Shown: positions 11,341 through 21,856 of the stretch, piece by piece
Layout: every line of letters begins with the position of its first letter
Position numbering within the stretch: the stretch's first letter is position 1
Assembly: GCA_001986395.2 (NCBI GenBank)
Contig: MQVO02000002.1
Span: 2,356,001 to 2,420,000 of the forward strand
Length of the DNA stretch: 64,000 nt
Source: Irpex lacteus
Taxonomy: Eukaryota > Basidiomycota > Agaricomycetes > Polyporales > Irpicaceae
Direction: 5' to 3'
Position numbers and translations under genes: made by a program
The notes under the pieces: model-generated
Seen by the model: only the letters and a program-made list of their open reading frames with translations
The model's database searches: none
What the model was told of the DNA's origin: nothing

Positions 11341-12389
11341 CGACAAACTAGCACTGGCGATGGACCGTTTCTGTCTGTGTTGCTCTGATCCTTGGAATGT
11401 CCTGTCGCTGGAGGACTGATCTGCTCGGCTGTTGTCTTGTGTTCGTACTCGAACTTCTTCGGCGAATTTGATCGGTTGTTCGTCTGCTCTTGCGCTCGCT
11501 CTTTCAACGCTTCACATGCGCTGCGTTCTTAAACATGTCTTTATGGGACGATGTAAGTTGACATTCTTTCTTTAGGGCCCCAACGACCACAGTTACCTTT
11601 GCAGAGTTCTTGTCATGTGATATTCCGTGCTGGCCAGAAATAGACACCAGCGATCTTCATGTCCCATATGCATATCCAGGCGTATGTCTCCGTCGGGTGT
11701 CAAAACATACACATATGAACATTACTATCTCCGGCTCGAGGACCGTGACCGTCAGGTTTGGGGTATCCACATTGACAATATTCGGGATAAAGCAGTCAGG
11801 CAGTCATCTATACTACAAAAATGCTCGGGGGGAGTCGAGCAACTTCATTGGTGGAGACATGGAAGGATTCCGATTCGCTCTGGCGTCGTTTACGGCCTCT
11901 GATAGGCCACGGTTATAATAGGCCGTCGCTGGCTCCGTGTCATAAATCTTTCGTAGTCTGGGCCCTAGAGCCTAAGTGCTTACTGCCCCTTATGGCAATG
12001 ATCCCGAACTCTACACCTTCTGGGGGAGTCGGAGTCTTACACGGTGGTCGGGGGTCAGAGCATGCGGTCTCATTTGGATCGTACCCCTTGGCATGAGCCG
12101 CATGACGCTGTACTAGGGTCTGGTGTCTGAGTAAACTCGGTATGGACGTACTGCCAGATACTCTCTGGAGACATGCCAGTGTGTTGCTGCCCCTTCGAGC
12201 CATGTAAACGGGCACATACTCTGCGTCTACTGGGGGAGTCGGAGTCGTAACGCGGTCGGGGGTTTGACACTAGCGCGAAGTTGTAGGGCTTGCAAGTCGG
12301 GTGTTGTCTCATATTCGTGGCGAACTCGCACTGTGCGCCTGACCGTTCGCGAATTTCGCTTTTTGAGAATCAGCGCCATTCAGGAAAGA
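11341..12389 (+). repeat. Truncated fourth unit, then direct repeats
   Basis: 11341-11650 repeats the 5' part of a unit (TGTTCGTACT, CTTCTTCGGCGAA, GAGTTCTTGTCATG) but has no TATA module, intron or minisatellite. Farther on, two partial direct repeats of TGGGGGAGTCGGAGTC followed by GGTCGGGGGT occur at about 12019 and 12231. No gene is supported here. Confidence 0.45.
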
Positions 12390-12768
12390 ATTTAGTCTAG
12401 TGTCAATTATGACCCCTAGGCCTTCTGTCGCTGCACGGCCGCTCGGCTGCGCGATGAGCTTCACTCCCTGCAATGATGGCCACGACGCAGTCGTCCACGG
12501 TGATACTACTAGAGACATGTTGCCCACGCTCAACTCTATGTGTACGGACTATGCGGTGTTTGTCAGCGGCGTTGTTTCTTCACTCTGTTGTATTCCACGC
12601 GCAGCTTATAAAATGGGTCAGAGCGTTGAGAGGCATGATTCGTCAGCTCGGACTGAAAGGAGAAGACCTGGGCGCAGAACTTCTTCAGAACCCTTTGATC
12701 AAACGCTTTCACAGCACTGGCATCCGATGCTCCACACCACTATCTTGATGAGCTTTTGCTCCGGGTGA
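12390..12768 (+). pseudogene. Degenerate partial duplicate of the adjacent HNH gene
   Basis: Two pieces of the downstream HNH-type protein lie nearly fused and in different frames. The first (12404-12560) has AARPLGCAMSFTPCNDGHD, matching VARVLGFALRLAPNDAGRD of the intact gene. The second (about 12610-12740) has MIRQLGLKGEDLGAELLQNP, matching MLERYGAFKAEELGDEVLHS. The middle, with the catalytic His region, is missing, and the frame shifts between the pieces. It lies immediately upstream of the intact-looking copy in the same orientation, consistent with tandem duplication and decay. Confidence 0.6.
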
Positions 12769-12983
12769 CTCCCACCTCCGTGTTAGCCATGGGCTACGAC
12801 GAGTAGCGACCGAGAATGTACTACTCGCAGATAGCAGCTACATATATATATTGTTTAACGGTAGGCTTCTCGGAATACGATATTTATCTCACTCACTTTG
12901 AAATTTGAAGGGCGTGAGAGTCTGGAGCGTCAGCGCTCAGACGGCGGCTGAAGCGCTGAAGCTACTCTTTGTTTCCAACCACG

Positions 12984-14329
12984 ATGTCGCTTGTGAACTG
13001 GGGCCCCCAAAACCTACCACCAAACGGGTACAGCAAAAACACCGCAACACATACCGCCTATGACCATTGTCTATGGTTTGAAAACTTTGTCAGCTGGGAT
13101 ACACTCCTCAACGGGCTCCAACAGAACGTGAGCGAGGAGTTCACAACAGACATGCCTCCTGCCATTGTCGCGCGAGTGCTTGGCTTCGCACTACGCCTCG
13201 CCCCCAATGACGCTGGCCGCGATTATCTCGTCCACAATATCCTCATCTGCGAAAAAGATCCGGGACTCTTGGCTCGGCTCGCTCACCTCTATGTTTATGG
13301 GTTATGCCGCATTTGTACGTGACCTTGTTCATTCGTTCTGGTGCCTCTATGTAATCTACGAACAGTCTATAGTCCCAGAGGCCCAACACTCGATATGTCT
13401 AGTACCGACACACCCAGGTTGTCCTTCGAGGTCGTCGCAAACGGCTCGGCTATTCTGTCGTCGTCGTTCACCAGCGACACGGCACGTTTGCGGGTGCAGG
13501 TGCAAACCTTTCTTTTTTCGCCCTGTAAATTTTAACACATCAGTGTAGACCTTGCTTCGTGACAATATTCGTTGTGTATTCACCGGTCATATGGACACTA
13601 ACCAAAGGCTGAAACATCAGCGGGCTACAGGGGATTACCCTCATGGTCAAGGCGCGCCCACGAATGTGGCGCATATAATCAGCCAATCCTTGTCGGAGAA
13701 TATAGAGGGGGGTTCACCAGCTGCCGTAGCCAAGGTATCGTGTAGGATGTTTCCACCTCAAATTGATTTCTCACACTAGTTCCTAGTTCCAATGGGCCGG
13801 GACGGCGGGAGTCATGCTGGAGCGCTACGGAGCGTTCAAAGCTGAAGAGCTTGGCGATGAAGTTCTACACAGCCCTATGAACGTGTTTACAGCATCTGTA
13901 CCTCCACGCCACCTTTTCAATGACCTTCAGCTTTGGTTGACGCCAGCGATAACCATGGTGTGCTCGCTTTTTACGCACTCATCTCTGTGGTTGACTTGTT
14001 ATCAGGATGGGGAAACCCAAATTACCATACCGAATACTTATGAGGTCGAGTACCGTCCAGGTGTTGACATGGAAGTCCCAGGAGGCCTCAGCTCTCATGT
14101 CACGTTCGATACGTATGAAGTCGACGGTATCTTCATCCCAGCTCCTGATCCCCGACTCATCGCCCTCCATGCAGCATGTGCGAGAGCCGTCAACATATCA
14201 GGCGCGGCGAAATACATTGAGGAGCGTTATAGGGATACAGACCCAATCGCAGTCATGACTGCACCGAATGCTGTGTACGAATTGACCCGAGCCCTGACAG
14301 CGATACAGATGATTAGCGGTAGAGCGTAG
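12984..14329 (+). CDS. HNH_2-type endonuclease-domain protein (basidiomycete family)
   Basis: The exons join in frame from the ATG at 12984 (MSLVNWGPQNLPPN) to the TAG at 14329. Introns: GTACGTGA...ACAG near 13316-13370, GTGCAAACC...GTGTAG near 13504-13549, GTATCG...CCTAG near 13735-13790, and probably GTGTGC...ATCAG near 13958-14005. The product contains ARVLGFALRLAPNDAGRDYL, then LLRDNIRCVFTGHMD and VAHIISQSL (the AHI histidine motif), then MNVFTASVPPRHLFNDLQLW (Asn and His of the HNH fold). The C-terminus holds DPRLIALHAACARAVNISGA. This order matches the family of HNH nuclease-domain proteins expanded in Agaricomycetes. Its biological role is unknown; nuclease activity is inferred from the motif only. 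Confidence 0.72.
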
Positions 14330-16042
14330 AGTACTATTATACCTATAAAGTTACAGGTTGCAAAAGAGACATAAGTTGCAAATCGACATCCCGCACCTTC
14401 CACAGTAAGCTATTGATACCGGTAAAGTCGTGTGGACATGTAAACATACTCGACAATCATTTCTATCAAGTCACGAAAATATTCCGAGACTGTACCTAGC
14501 AAAGCGAGCATTACCGGCATGTTTTGCAACATCGAGTCTGAAGCTATCTGGCAAGATCCTAAAGATCCTCCCCGGCGCTGAGCTCAGTGTTAAAAGTCTG
14601 AATAATACAGGCCCGCTACCGAAGTGTAGCGGGTCTTTGGATTCCAGGGTGGACGAAATCGTTCGCGAATTACCTTTTTTTCACGTGGCCTCCGGTTCTC
14701 CGAGTCGGTGCATGGTATGGTTCTCTGCGTACTTATGCAGTGTGTAAGACCTGTGTTTTATACTAGAGCCCTGAAGTACTAGGTCACGGTGCGCAAAGTA
14801 TGTATTGGCTTTACTCGGGCGCCTGCGCACAAAGCTGCTCGCCGCAGGCGCGCAGGCCCGCAGCGATCCGTTCCTACAGCTGCTGCTGTATGTATTTACC
14901 TGCGCTCTTTCTATACTTAACGGCTGGTAGCTGCGAACGCAGCGTTGGTGAATTATATTATAAGCGCCCATATATTCGCGACAAGAATGAGACATGTCAC
15001 TTCACGTGCGGATCTACACCCGCCCTATACGTATACAAAATCCACCAGCCATCGAGACTATATAGGGCAGGAAGATCTTTACCACCGAAAATTTTTAAAG
15101 ATCTTAAACTTTAGTTTGTAATATATAGGAAATTTGGGTCTTTATATACATTTTTCTGAGGCTATTTTACTAAGATAAAACTACTCAATTCCCCGTGCTT
15201 TATAAGACGAAGTGAAATGATAGGAGAAACGGAACGGAACTAACAAAAAAGGAAGGCGGGCTACTCAACGCCCTCAGCCCTGGTCGGCGCTACGCGCCGC
15301 CATCATCGGGATAAACCCGCTGACGCCCGAATAAACAACACCCCGCCCGTGCGCTCAATGCCCCGACGCCATCAGATATCGTGATCGCCGCGCGGAGTAT
15401 CTCCGGTGGCGCTCCCGCTCCCGTCCTCGTCGTCCCCAGCGATGATGACACTTCTATAGACTTCTATGCTATTCCGAGTCCTCCTCCCCCTCGTCGATTC
15501 TCTCCGTCGTTTTTTGTATTATAGGGTAAATTGATACGTAGATTACGAATACAATGTTTGTTTATTTATCAGCCCGCAGGATCTTGATCTGAACACCAGA
15601 TCTGGTGTGGCCACACAAGTAAACACCCTTCTGTACATGCAACTACGAAGTGTACCCGCTAGTGACTCCACTATCGGGGTGTAAAATGTATATATACTAT
15701 ACAGAAGATGTTAAACTAGGTATTAGGCTTATAGGAGTGACCCCATGCACTAGGTATGCTGGCCACCATAGGAGGGTGGCCACACATATACAGAAGCGTG
15801 TGGGAGGCATTCTTAATGATGCAAACATATCTCTTATATGTATTCATTGTTAATATACTGTCCGATCAGCCTCGTACTTGCGGAATCCCCTTCCGGGCAG
15901 ATGTTCTCCTCCTCCCCTCCTAGACATGGAAGGCGCCCTCCCATGGGCAGGGAACTTACGGCGCGCACGAAATAACGTCACAGACATCAAGTATATACTA
16001 CATACTGATACTATGCAGGTTTTTACGAGTCTCGTTTACCTG
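14330..16042. other. Gene-poor stretch with small palindromes
   Basis: No supported gene. Visible structures include a GC-rich hairpin near 14818-14857 (GCGCCTGCGC with GCAGGCGCGC), a perfect 14-bp palindrome CACCAGATCTGGTG near 15594-15607, TGTGGCCACA nearby, and GGCCACC...GGTGGCC near 15762-15782. 15450-15870 is AT-rich. These may be remnants of mobile elements. Confidence 0.4.
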
Positions 16043-16209
16043 TGTGTGACGCTATAAGGTGTATGATAGTGGTAAGTGCGGTCACACTGGCACTGTGTCA
16101 AAACCTATGTATTACTCTGTATAAGTGCGTACACAAAAGGGGGGGGGGGCTAAAGTAAGTGTCGGAACATATTCTACATACACAATAACATACTACTAGC
16201 ACTTTACCG
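16043..16209 (+). repeat. 167-bp inverted repeat, left arm
   Basis: Pairs with 19119-19285 in reverse orientation with a single visible mismatch. Both arms contain an uninterrupted G11/C11 run of the same length. Outer and inner flanks differ, which fixes the arm ends. Confidence 0.9.
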
Positions 16210-19118
16210 AGAACGATTCGAAGCCCTGTGGCCTCAGATATGCTGAAAACCATGTGGAGAGCAGTGCAAACACGTAAAGTCGCGTACATTTCCCTCATCG
16301 CGAAAAAAACATTTAGTATACCTAACTATAGGTAGCAATAAAAAGGGCATCTCGCAATATCACCCGGTTCGAACGAGGGTAAGTGGCAGAAAAGGTGACA
16401 TCGACATCGTATAACTTTGGCAAGATATATCACCTTTGCCATTATGGCGCATGTTTATCACCGTGATTCACGGTGGCAGGCCTTTACCACCTTGTGCCAT
16501 AATGCGACATTTTATCACGCATTGTCATGCTGATCCACGGTATGTCAAGCTTCTGCGGGTATATTAGCTAGCTGGGCTGTTGTTGTGCACTGGGCTGCTC
16601 AAATCACTCCGAATTGGTAGAGCAAATGCAAATATCGTATTGTTACATGTACTGGTAAGCTAAGAATACAGTGGCGAGTCCGTGTCATGCAAAGGAAAGT
16701 CCGTAAGTCAAGTCCGAGAGGAATGTGGTAAAGGCGAGCACGCCTGTGAGGACGAATGCAGTCATGCGAGGCGAGGCGAGTTCTTGCACTAGGAGGCGGC
16801 AGACACAGAGCGGGTGAGAATCCGGACAAATACAGCGTGGGTGGCAGTGCGAGGCGAGGCGATGGGAATTCTTGCAATATGGGGTGATGGAAACAGAGCA
16901 TCGGGGTACGGCAAGGTTGACAAGTGGGCACGTAGAGAGCCGAACGATAAAGCAATGAGGTATAGGGGAATAGAGCGAGAGGTAACGAAAGCACTGCAAG
17001 GAGCCCGAAGAGCGAGATGAAGTGATGGTGTACAGGGTTCTTAAAATTGCGAGGATCCGAGTTAGCAAATGCTGAAGGTAACGAGTAGCCATGAGTAACT
17101 TGAACATCGCGTAAATGCGGCGTGAAACACTCACGGTAGTACGTACTAGTACTGTTGTGTGGTGAGCCGCCAAGTGGTTGAAATATGCGATCAGCTCGCA
17201 TATATGCATGCCACAGCGAGTATAAACGAGGACTTACAGAATTTAGATACTTACCAACGTGTTTTACGCTTGCGGCGAGGAACGCGATGTCGGCCTCGAG
17301 GTCGAAAGGAGCACAAACAACGATCCATACTGCACACCAAGCTTCCTGCGCTCCTTTACGTGATTCATTAGTGTATATATGCGAGTGGTTCTGAATCGAA
17401 ATACACGTACAGCTTCTTAAGAAACACTTCAACATGCAAGGAGAGTGCGGGAGGCTCTCCCTCGGCGTCGTCAGTTGTAATGCAAATCTTGAGTCTGATG
17501 GCTAGCCCGAAGAACCTATGAATACACCTCGCTGTTCTGCGAAGGTTTTCGTCGGAGCATCTCCGTGGTATGGGTAAGTGAGTGCTAATGATATGCAAGA
17601 CGAGGTTACAGTGGCTTACTTGAGAATGGCTTTGCCCCCCTACAAATTCTCGCAGTCGCGGGGAGGCCGTAGGGCAATCTTCGACGATTCTTCGTCTTCA
17701 GACTCAGACTCGGTCTCGGTCTCGAAGTCTTCTGTGCACTTGTTCCCTTGTTTCTCCTCGTCCTCGTCCTCCTCTTCTCGCTGACTTGGAACGAGGACGA
17801 GGGCATCAGAAGGCGGTGGCGGCGGTCAGGGAGCTCTGAGGCTGCTGGCCTTCGAAGAGGAAGACTTGTGCGTAGTGGTGAATTTTGGCGAGATATTTTT
17901 AGCTGAAACCATGATGATGGTGGTGGTGGTGGAAACGGAGGAAGAAACGGCTCCGAGCAAAGCAAGAATTTATGGCTGCTCTCAGTAAGGTTTGACAGGA
18001 TGCGTAACACTTGTCACAACGCGTTCAGGCCAGTATAAGAGGCGGCTATCACATGATCGTGACATGTGCGCTTTGGTAACGAGTGCTTGCTCCAAGTCGA
18101 GGCTCTTGTCTCTACTAGCATGCGGCTGGTAGAGGTAGTCGCATTTGTGGCTATTTACTCTACCCGTTCTCGTTAAGAACCCACGATGCTCAACCTGCGA
18201 TCAAATGTTCGCCAAGCCGCACAGTCTTCGTACACATGAAGGTATAGATGGCCACTACAGCGTCGATGGAATGAGCAGGAAGTTGAAGCCGAGAGAGAGC
18301 AGCTACGAGGGACGTTGAATAAGGTGCGTATATCACGAACTTTTTCCTTGTCATCAACTTTATACTGACAAAATTATAGCTTGAATCCTCTTCACCACAA
18401 ACAGAGGTGATTCTATCACATGGGAATCGGGCGAGATGGACGGCACACAGCTAGTAAGAGCAAGAAGACAAAGAGGACGACGACTCCGAACAAGAGGAGT
18501 ACGGCCACGGAACTAGCGAGAATAACAAAGCAGAAGGAGAAGACAATGGCGACGAGCAGGGCAACCGCACAGGATCTACAGAAGCTGGCAGTGGATTACT
18601 AGATAGCGAAGAAGACAAGGACGTCGAGGATGAATACGGTGATCTGAGCTTCGCCCGTTCCCAGGCTGACTCGCTCAGCCTGGGAATGCTTATTCTGTTA
18701 TCATGGCATGTATTATCGATTTAGACCCCTCGTAAAAACTCACAGTACAAGTACAACTGTAAAACATGATAGAAACAACAAAAACGATGTGTCTAGGCAC
18801 GGCCTGAGGGCTCCAGAACCACTATCTACGTATACGCGTGAATATTCGATAACTATCTAGGTAAGACCAAGTCACCCTATACCTTCTTATATCACCCTGA
18901 GCGAGTATGGTTCAAGTAGCTAAAGCCAAACGATTATGGCATAGGGAGGTATAGGGTGGCAAACGAACGCCACAAAGGCATACCATTAGACGCCTAGGCA
19001 AACTCTGCCACGCATTCCCATGTTAGGTCCCGTTTTGATTTTTTTCCCGATGCTGTTCACCAGTGTCACCCAAGCCGTGTTGAGATGTATCTAGGGCTAC
19101 AGAACTTCAATTCGCTCG
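16210..19118. other. 2.9-kb segment between the 167-bp inverted repeats
   Basis: Contains a palindrome CACCGTGATTCACGGTG near 16459, a 12-bp pair CACCCTATACCT / AGGTATAGGGTG near 18872 and 18944, and acidic open stretches on the minus strand near 17640-17780 (EDEEKQG...ESESEDEESSK) and the plus strand near 18460-18650 (EDDDSEQEEYG, LLDSEEDKDVEDEYGDL). These could be remnants of transposon genes, but no transposase motif is recognisable. The long minus frame at 16599-17435 is not convincing (see rejected). Confidence 0.35.
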
Positions 19119-19285
19119 CGGTAAAGTGCTAGTAGTATGCTATTGTGTATGTAGAATATGTTCCGACACTTACTTTAGCCCCCCCCCCCTTTTGTGTACG
19201 CACTTATACAGAGTAATACATAGGTTTTGACACAGTGCCAGTGTGACCGCACTTACCACTATCATACACCTTATAGCGTCACACA
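19119..19285 (-). repeat. 167-bp inverted repeat, right arm
   Basis: Reverse complement of 16043-16209. It abuts the second cluster of spliced units. Confidence 0.9.
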
Positions 19286-19484
19286 ACGCACGTTTATATC
19301 CCAATCGTTTTTGCAATATTGGTGGCTACTTCGAAAATGCAGACCTCGAAGCGGCACATCTGAATATAACGAAGAAAAGTCAAAATAGTGACTGGTGCGT
19401 GCGCGAGAAAAAAACTCTCTGCAGCTCGGCTGACGTCGCACTTGTCAGCCGCCTCGTTTTATTCGAACTGGACCGACGCCACAC

Positions 19485-19579
19485 AACGCGTCGTCGCGTT
19501 GCGATCGAACAGGACTGACGGTTTGTTTGGCTTCGGCTTCTCTTATGTCAGCCGTGGTGGTGGTTGGATTTCTATAAAG
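19485..19579 (+). promoter_or_regulatory. TATA module of unit 4
   Basis: ACGCGTCG and GCGATCGAACA, a left arm with one substitution (GGACTGAC), intact right arm GTCAGCCGTG, and CTATAAAG at 19572-19579. Confidence 0.5.
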
Positions 19580-20191
19580 CCCCCTCGTCGTTGCAAGTCA
19601 GCCCTCACTGCTCTTTCCTCTCTTCCACCATCATCTCTTCTCTTGTCCGCCTCCTCTTGGGCTTGAAGTCAATGTCTGTGTCGTCTACAGTCTGCTGGCT
19701 CTACGCTATGCCTCTCTAGCCTTCGTCCCTCGTCGCCCTCGTCCTCGTCGGTGTCGGCCCCCTGTTGCCCATCGTCTATCGTGGTGCCCTCCACGCCGTG
19801 ACCTAGCCTGTAACCTGCCAACATCCAGCTGTGACCTACGCTCCCTGTCATCCACCACTCCTCATGCGATGCTTGGGGTCGCGGATCCCATCGTTGCTCA
19901 GAGGTTATACAGTCGTCTTTCGGTGAGCAATTCAGTTTGTCTACAACTCACGCTGGTGGCTAACAATCCGTCAGTAGACGCTATATCTCGTGCTCTGAAC
20001 TCTCCTGCTGGCTGTGCCTCCCTTCACGTCTGGCGACTACGCTCAATCTTCATGTTAGCCACCTTCGCCGGACTCTCCTCTCCAGCGAAATCCTCGCTCG
20101 CTATCTTGTTCCCTTCTCCGACGCATCTAGAACGACCAACTTAGCTTTCCGAACCACTACTCGGCTCGCTGTCGGCGTCTGTAGGATATAA

Positions 20192-20430
20192 GGCTGCGAA
20201 GAAAATGCAGAACTGGGTGCCCGTAGCGGCGTTGACGGGGGTGATGCAAAGATGACGATGAACTTGCAGGATGTATTACTAGGCTGCGAAGAAAATGCAG
20301 ACATGGGTGCCCATAGCGGCGTTGACGGGGATGATGTAAAGATGACGATGAACTCGCGGGGATCTCTACTATTACTAGGCTGCGAAGAAAATGCAGAACT
20401 GAGGGCTGCGTTGGGGATGATGCGAAAGAG
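20192..20430 (+). repeat. GGCTGCGAAGAAAATGCAG minisatellite, 3 units (unit 4)
   Basis: Cores at 20192, 20282 and 20378 (spacing 90 and 96 bp), matching the spacing in unit 3. Confidence 0.8.
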
Positions 20431-20739
20431 AACTATTTAGCTTATCAACATCGAGAAACTGGCGGGATCGTCTCTCTGTCTTTCTTGCTCTGTCCTGTGG
20501 CTGGCGGACTGATCTGTTCGGCTCTCATCCTGTTTTCGTACTTCAAGTTGAACTTCTTGCGCGAATTGGATCAGATCTTCGTCTCCTTCTCGTTCTCTCT
20601 CCTTCACCAAACGTTTGAGCACTAAGTACCACGAAAGGTCAAAACAGTAACTGGTACGTGCGCGAGGAGAGCCTCTCTCTACGACCGGACTGACTTCCTA
20701 CTTCCTTCCTGTCAGCCGCCCCGTTCATTCGAAGTGGAC

Positions 20740-20820
20740 CGCCGCGTCGAGATCGAACATGGCTGACAGGTTGTTTGGCTCGTCTTATGTCAGCCGTGTG
20801 GTGGTTGGTTTCCTATAAAA
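20740..20820 (+). promoter_or_regulatory. TATA module of unit 5
   Basis: CCGCCGCGTCGAGATCGAAC, then the pair GGCTGAC / GTCAGCC intact over 7 bp, then CCTATAAAAT at 20812-20820. Confidence 0.5.
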
Positions 20821-21387
20821 TCCCCCGTCGTCGCAACTCAACCCTCACCACTCTTTCCTCTCTTCCACCACCTTCACTCCTCTCGACTGCCTCCTGTGTG
20901 GCTTGCAAGTCGCAGCGATTCAACGTCTGTGTCCTCTACAGTCTCTCTGCTCTACTCTATGTCTCTCTCTCCTTCGTCGTCGATGTCGTCCCCTTGTTGC
21001 TCATCGTCTGTCGTGACGCTCTCCACGTCGTGACCTAGCCTGCAACCTGCCAACGTACAGCAGTAGCCTACCCTCTTGACTCTCAACTATTCATCATGAC
21101 ATTCACTGTTAGTTGAAAGCCCCACACACCCTCCGACTCGTTGGCCGTGTCCCTTCCTCGATCACGCAAGTTGGCCTTCATACGCCGGTGAGCACCTACT
21201 CCTTCGATCAAGCTCTCCTCAGAGCTAATCATTTTCCCTGCAGACTTGGGTAGACTTGGCCATGGGTGGTGCCAGTTGAGACGTCGACCCGCCCGTTTAA
21301 CGGGACGTTATAGTCACTCTCGACTGCCTCCCCAACCTTTCTCGAGCTTCAAAGCTTCAGAATTCAACAAAGAGATGGACATGATAA

Positions 21388-21545
21388 GGCTGCGAAGAAA
21401 ATGCAGACATGGGTGCCCATAGCGGCGTTGGTCGTGGTGATGAAAAGATGCCGATGAATTCGAACTCGCGGGATCGTTTCTATTATGAGGCTGCGAAGAA
21501 AATGCAGAACGGGGGCTGCGTTGGCGGGGGTGATGAAGAGAATCA
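21388..21545 (+). repeat. GGCTGCGAAGAAAATGCAG minisatellite, 2 units (unit 5)
   Basis: Cores at 21388 and 21489. The array ends in AAGAGAATC like the other arrays. About 310 bp of non-repeated DNA without a supported gene follows before RPA2. Confidence 0.8.
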
Positions 21546-21856
21546 GTCTATATACGAGCTGGCGAGAACCGTGTCTATTCGTGCTGCATTGCTAGAGCGC
21601 GAATGGCCATGTCTAGTTCTCACCTTGTTTGAATTCGTACTTCGACTTCGACTTCTTCGGGCAGTTCAATGTTGTCGACGTCTTTGCTGGTGCAGATGCT
21701 TAATTAGGTCACGGTTGATGGTGTGGCGTGGATGGTCTGAACATGTCCTGGCCATGGAAAAGCAGGGGATTATTCAAACACGCGCATGTATTGTACACAA
21801 ACTTCAAAGCGACACCGATAGCAAACAGAAACAGTGCAACACACTAAAAATTGGGC

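Larger units (their letters stand above)
19286..20440 (+). repeat. Spliced-unit repeat, copy 4 (type A intron)
   Basis: Layout as in copies 1-3. TATA at 19572, intron 19923-19977 (TCTTTCG before GTGAGCA, CTAAC branch, TCAGTAG acceptor), minisatellite cores at 20192-20396. TATA-to-donor distance is 351 bp. Its 5' end is directly joined to the 167-bp inverted repeat, which looks like a breakpoint inside the unit. Confidence 0.6.
20441..21560 (+). repeat. Spliced-unit repeat, copy 5 (type B intron)
   Basis: Layout as before. The TATA variant CTATAAAA is at 20813, the intron is 21188-21243 (ACGCCG before GTGAGCACC, GCTAATC branch, CCCTGCAG acceptor) and two minisatellite cores lie at 21388 and 21489. 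Intron and flanks match copy 3, so the second cluster (A-B) repeats the last two members of the first (A-A-B). Confidence 0.6.

Noticed and set aside
16599..17435. 278-codon minus-strand open frame
   Set aside because: Low-complexity composition rich in Leu, Pro, Tyr and His, another frame open in parallel over the same DNA (16685-17209), no domain, and it lies inside the inverted-repeat-bounded segment.
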